A stretch of DNA of 64,000 nt, from assembly GCA_039583875.1 (NCBI GenBank), contig CM077162.1:109897808-109961807 (forward strand), given 5' to 3'. This DNA is from Platanthera guangdongensis. Lineage: Eukaryota > Streptophyta > Magnoliopsida > Asparagales > Orchidaceae. Positions within the stretch are counted from its first letter, which is position 1. Each line of letters opens with the position of its first letter. The notes beneath the pieces were generated by a model. It saw only the letters and a program-made list of their open reading frames with translations, did no database searches and was not told the DNA's origin. Both the position numbers and the translations under genes were made by a program. Positions 63,426-64,000 of the stretch are shown in pieces.

Positions 63426-64000
63426 ATGTTACGTAGTGGTAGGGATTATCGTCAGTCCATGTCAAGTCAAAATCATCTCAACGATAGGACCGCTACCTCT
63501 CAGACGGACATGACGCCCGCGAAATTCCAAAGGCTTGTCCTTGATCGATTTGATCAAATGGGCGTCCAATTCGACACACTTAGAGGTGATATCGCGAGGG
63601 TTAGTACGAGAGTAGACCAGTTAGAGACACCAAGAGATCGAACGAACCCTATACCTAATGAGGAACCTCTTGAGGACCTTCGAGATGCCACACCCCTCCC
63701 CGGAGACGCGGGAGAGACGGCCCTAGCCGAGAGTTCCCGCCCCCACCAAGAGCAAATAATCGTCGTGGTTTCGAGTTTCGACGAGATCGCCCTTTGGATG
63801 AGCCACGTCCTCCACCGCCTCATCGAAGGGATAGACACCGATATGACTATGACGATGATGACGAATACGGTGACTTCCGTGAGCCCCGTCGAGGAATGAC
63901 TCCAGAGGAGGATGACATTACCCGACGGATCCGTATTGATGCTCCTACCTTCGATGGTCACTTGAACCCGAAGGCATTCAGTGATTGGCTCATGGACATG
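63426..64000 (+). pseudogene. gag: gag start of the right-edge Ty3/gypsy element (frame change, incomplete)
   Basis: The ATG at 63426 opens MLRSGRDYRQS and a helix with FDQMGVQFDTLRGDIARVST. The frame changes between about 63700 and 63755: the downstream coding frame is the one reading RPLDEPRPPPPHRRDRHRYD, an acidic YDDDDEYGDF stretch and RIRIDAPTFDGHLNPKAFSD, which runs to the window end. In the first frame a stop occurs at 63897-63899. The capsid domain starts at about 63920 and is cut by the window edge. Confidence 0.7.

Larger units (their letters stand above)
62197..64000 (+). mobile_element. 5' end of a plus-strand Ty3/gypsy element (runs off the window)
   Basis: It has a probable LTR (about 62197-63390) with a TATA box at 62298-62305, a primer-binding site at 63395-63408 and the start of gag from 63426. 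The lineage is not certain; the RIRIDAPTFDGHLNPKAFSDW segment at the window end is typical of gypsy gag proteins, possibly chromoviral. The 5' LTR start is approximate. An unassigned Pro/Ser-rich 163-codon frame at 62577-63068 lies downstream of the TATA box. Confidence 0.65.

Overview
The window is a piece of a large, repeat-rich plant nuclear genome, most likely a flowering plant. This rests on the typical plant LTR-retrotransposon lineages: Ty3/gypsy Tat with a second plant-type RNase H, Ty3/gypsy Tekay/Del-like chromoviruses, and a Ty1/copia SIRE-like LTR. It also rests on GT-AG introns and on one host exon of a plant-specific U-box/ARM-repeat protein. The species cannot be named from the sequence. 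Almost everything is nested or broken retrotransposons; the only recognisable host gene is the last exon of the U-box protein at 40439-41240.

Layout. (1) 1-22754 holds two tandem, mostly minus-strand Tat elements of one family, I and II. Each has gag-pol on the minus strand and, between pol and the 3' LTR, plus-strand 'antisense' genes. Element II keeps two such genes: a single-exon one at 10325-12301 and a three-exon one at 12769-14629, each with its own TATA box. Element I lost 3,871 bp by a deletion with 5-bp microhomology, which removed the second gene and truncated the first. (2) 22755-29302 is a 5'-truncated plus-strand Tekay-like chromovirus; its 2,983-bp LTR carries an array of perfect hairpins. 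(3) 29303-34165 is a plus-strand gag-only Tat remnant with an 84-86-bp tandem array and a 1.94-kb LTR distantly related to those of I and II. (4) 34166-37760 is the 3' end of a SIRE-like copia element, with another hairpin array in its LTR. (5) 37930-39220 is the 5' end of a minus-strand Tat-type element (LTR, PBS, gag start). (6) 39221-42942 is the non-LTR island with the U-box exon. (7) 42943-61474 is a second minus-strand Tat family (element III), badly decayed, with the tail of an antisense gene, a 72/75-bp tandem array and gag-pol. A complete 9.3-kb Tekay-like element (IV) is inserted in the array with a CTTCC target-site duplication. (8) 61475-64000 holds fragments of a minus-strand LTR element and the start (LTR, PBS, gag) of a plus-strand Ty3/gypsy element that runs off the window.

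How the parts work together. In the Tat elements the LTR drives the minus-strand gag-pol transcript through a TATA box enclosed in a conserved hairpin. The internal plus-strand genes have independent TATA boxes and converge on pol. The region between the antisense genes and pol is filled with tandem repeats. The elements carry stop codons, many explicable by C-to-T decay (CAG to TAG, TGG to TGA), so none looks autonomous now; element I has the best preserved pol, with 1,136 uninterrupted codons.

The most noteworthy item is the antisense two-gene module with its own promoters and introns, of which a diverged remnant occurs in the other Tat family. Others are the hairpin arrays in two unrelated LTRs and a 147-bp dimeric tandem array. 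All lineage and domain names come from recognising motifs by eye; no database search was run.
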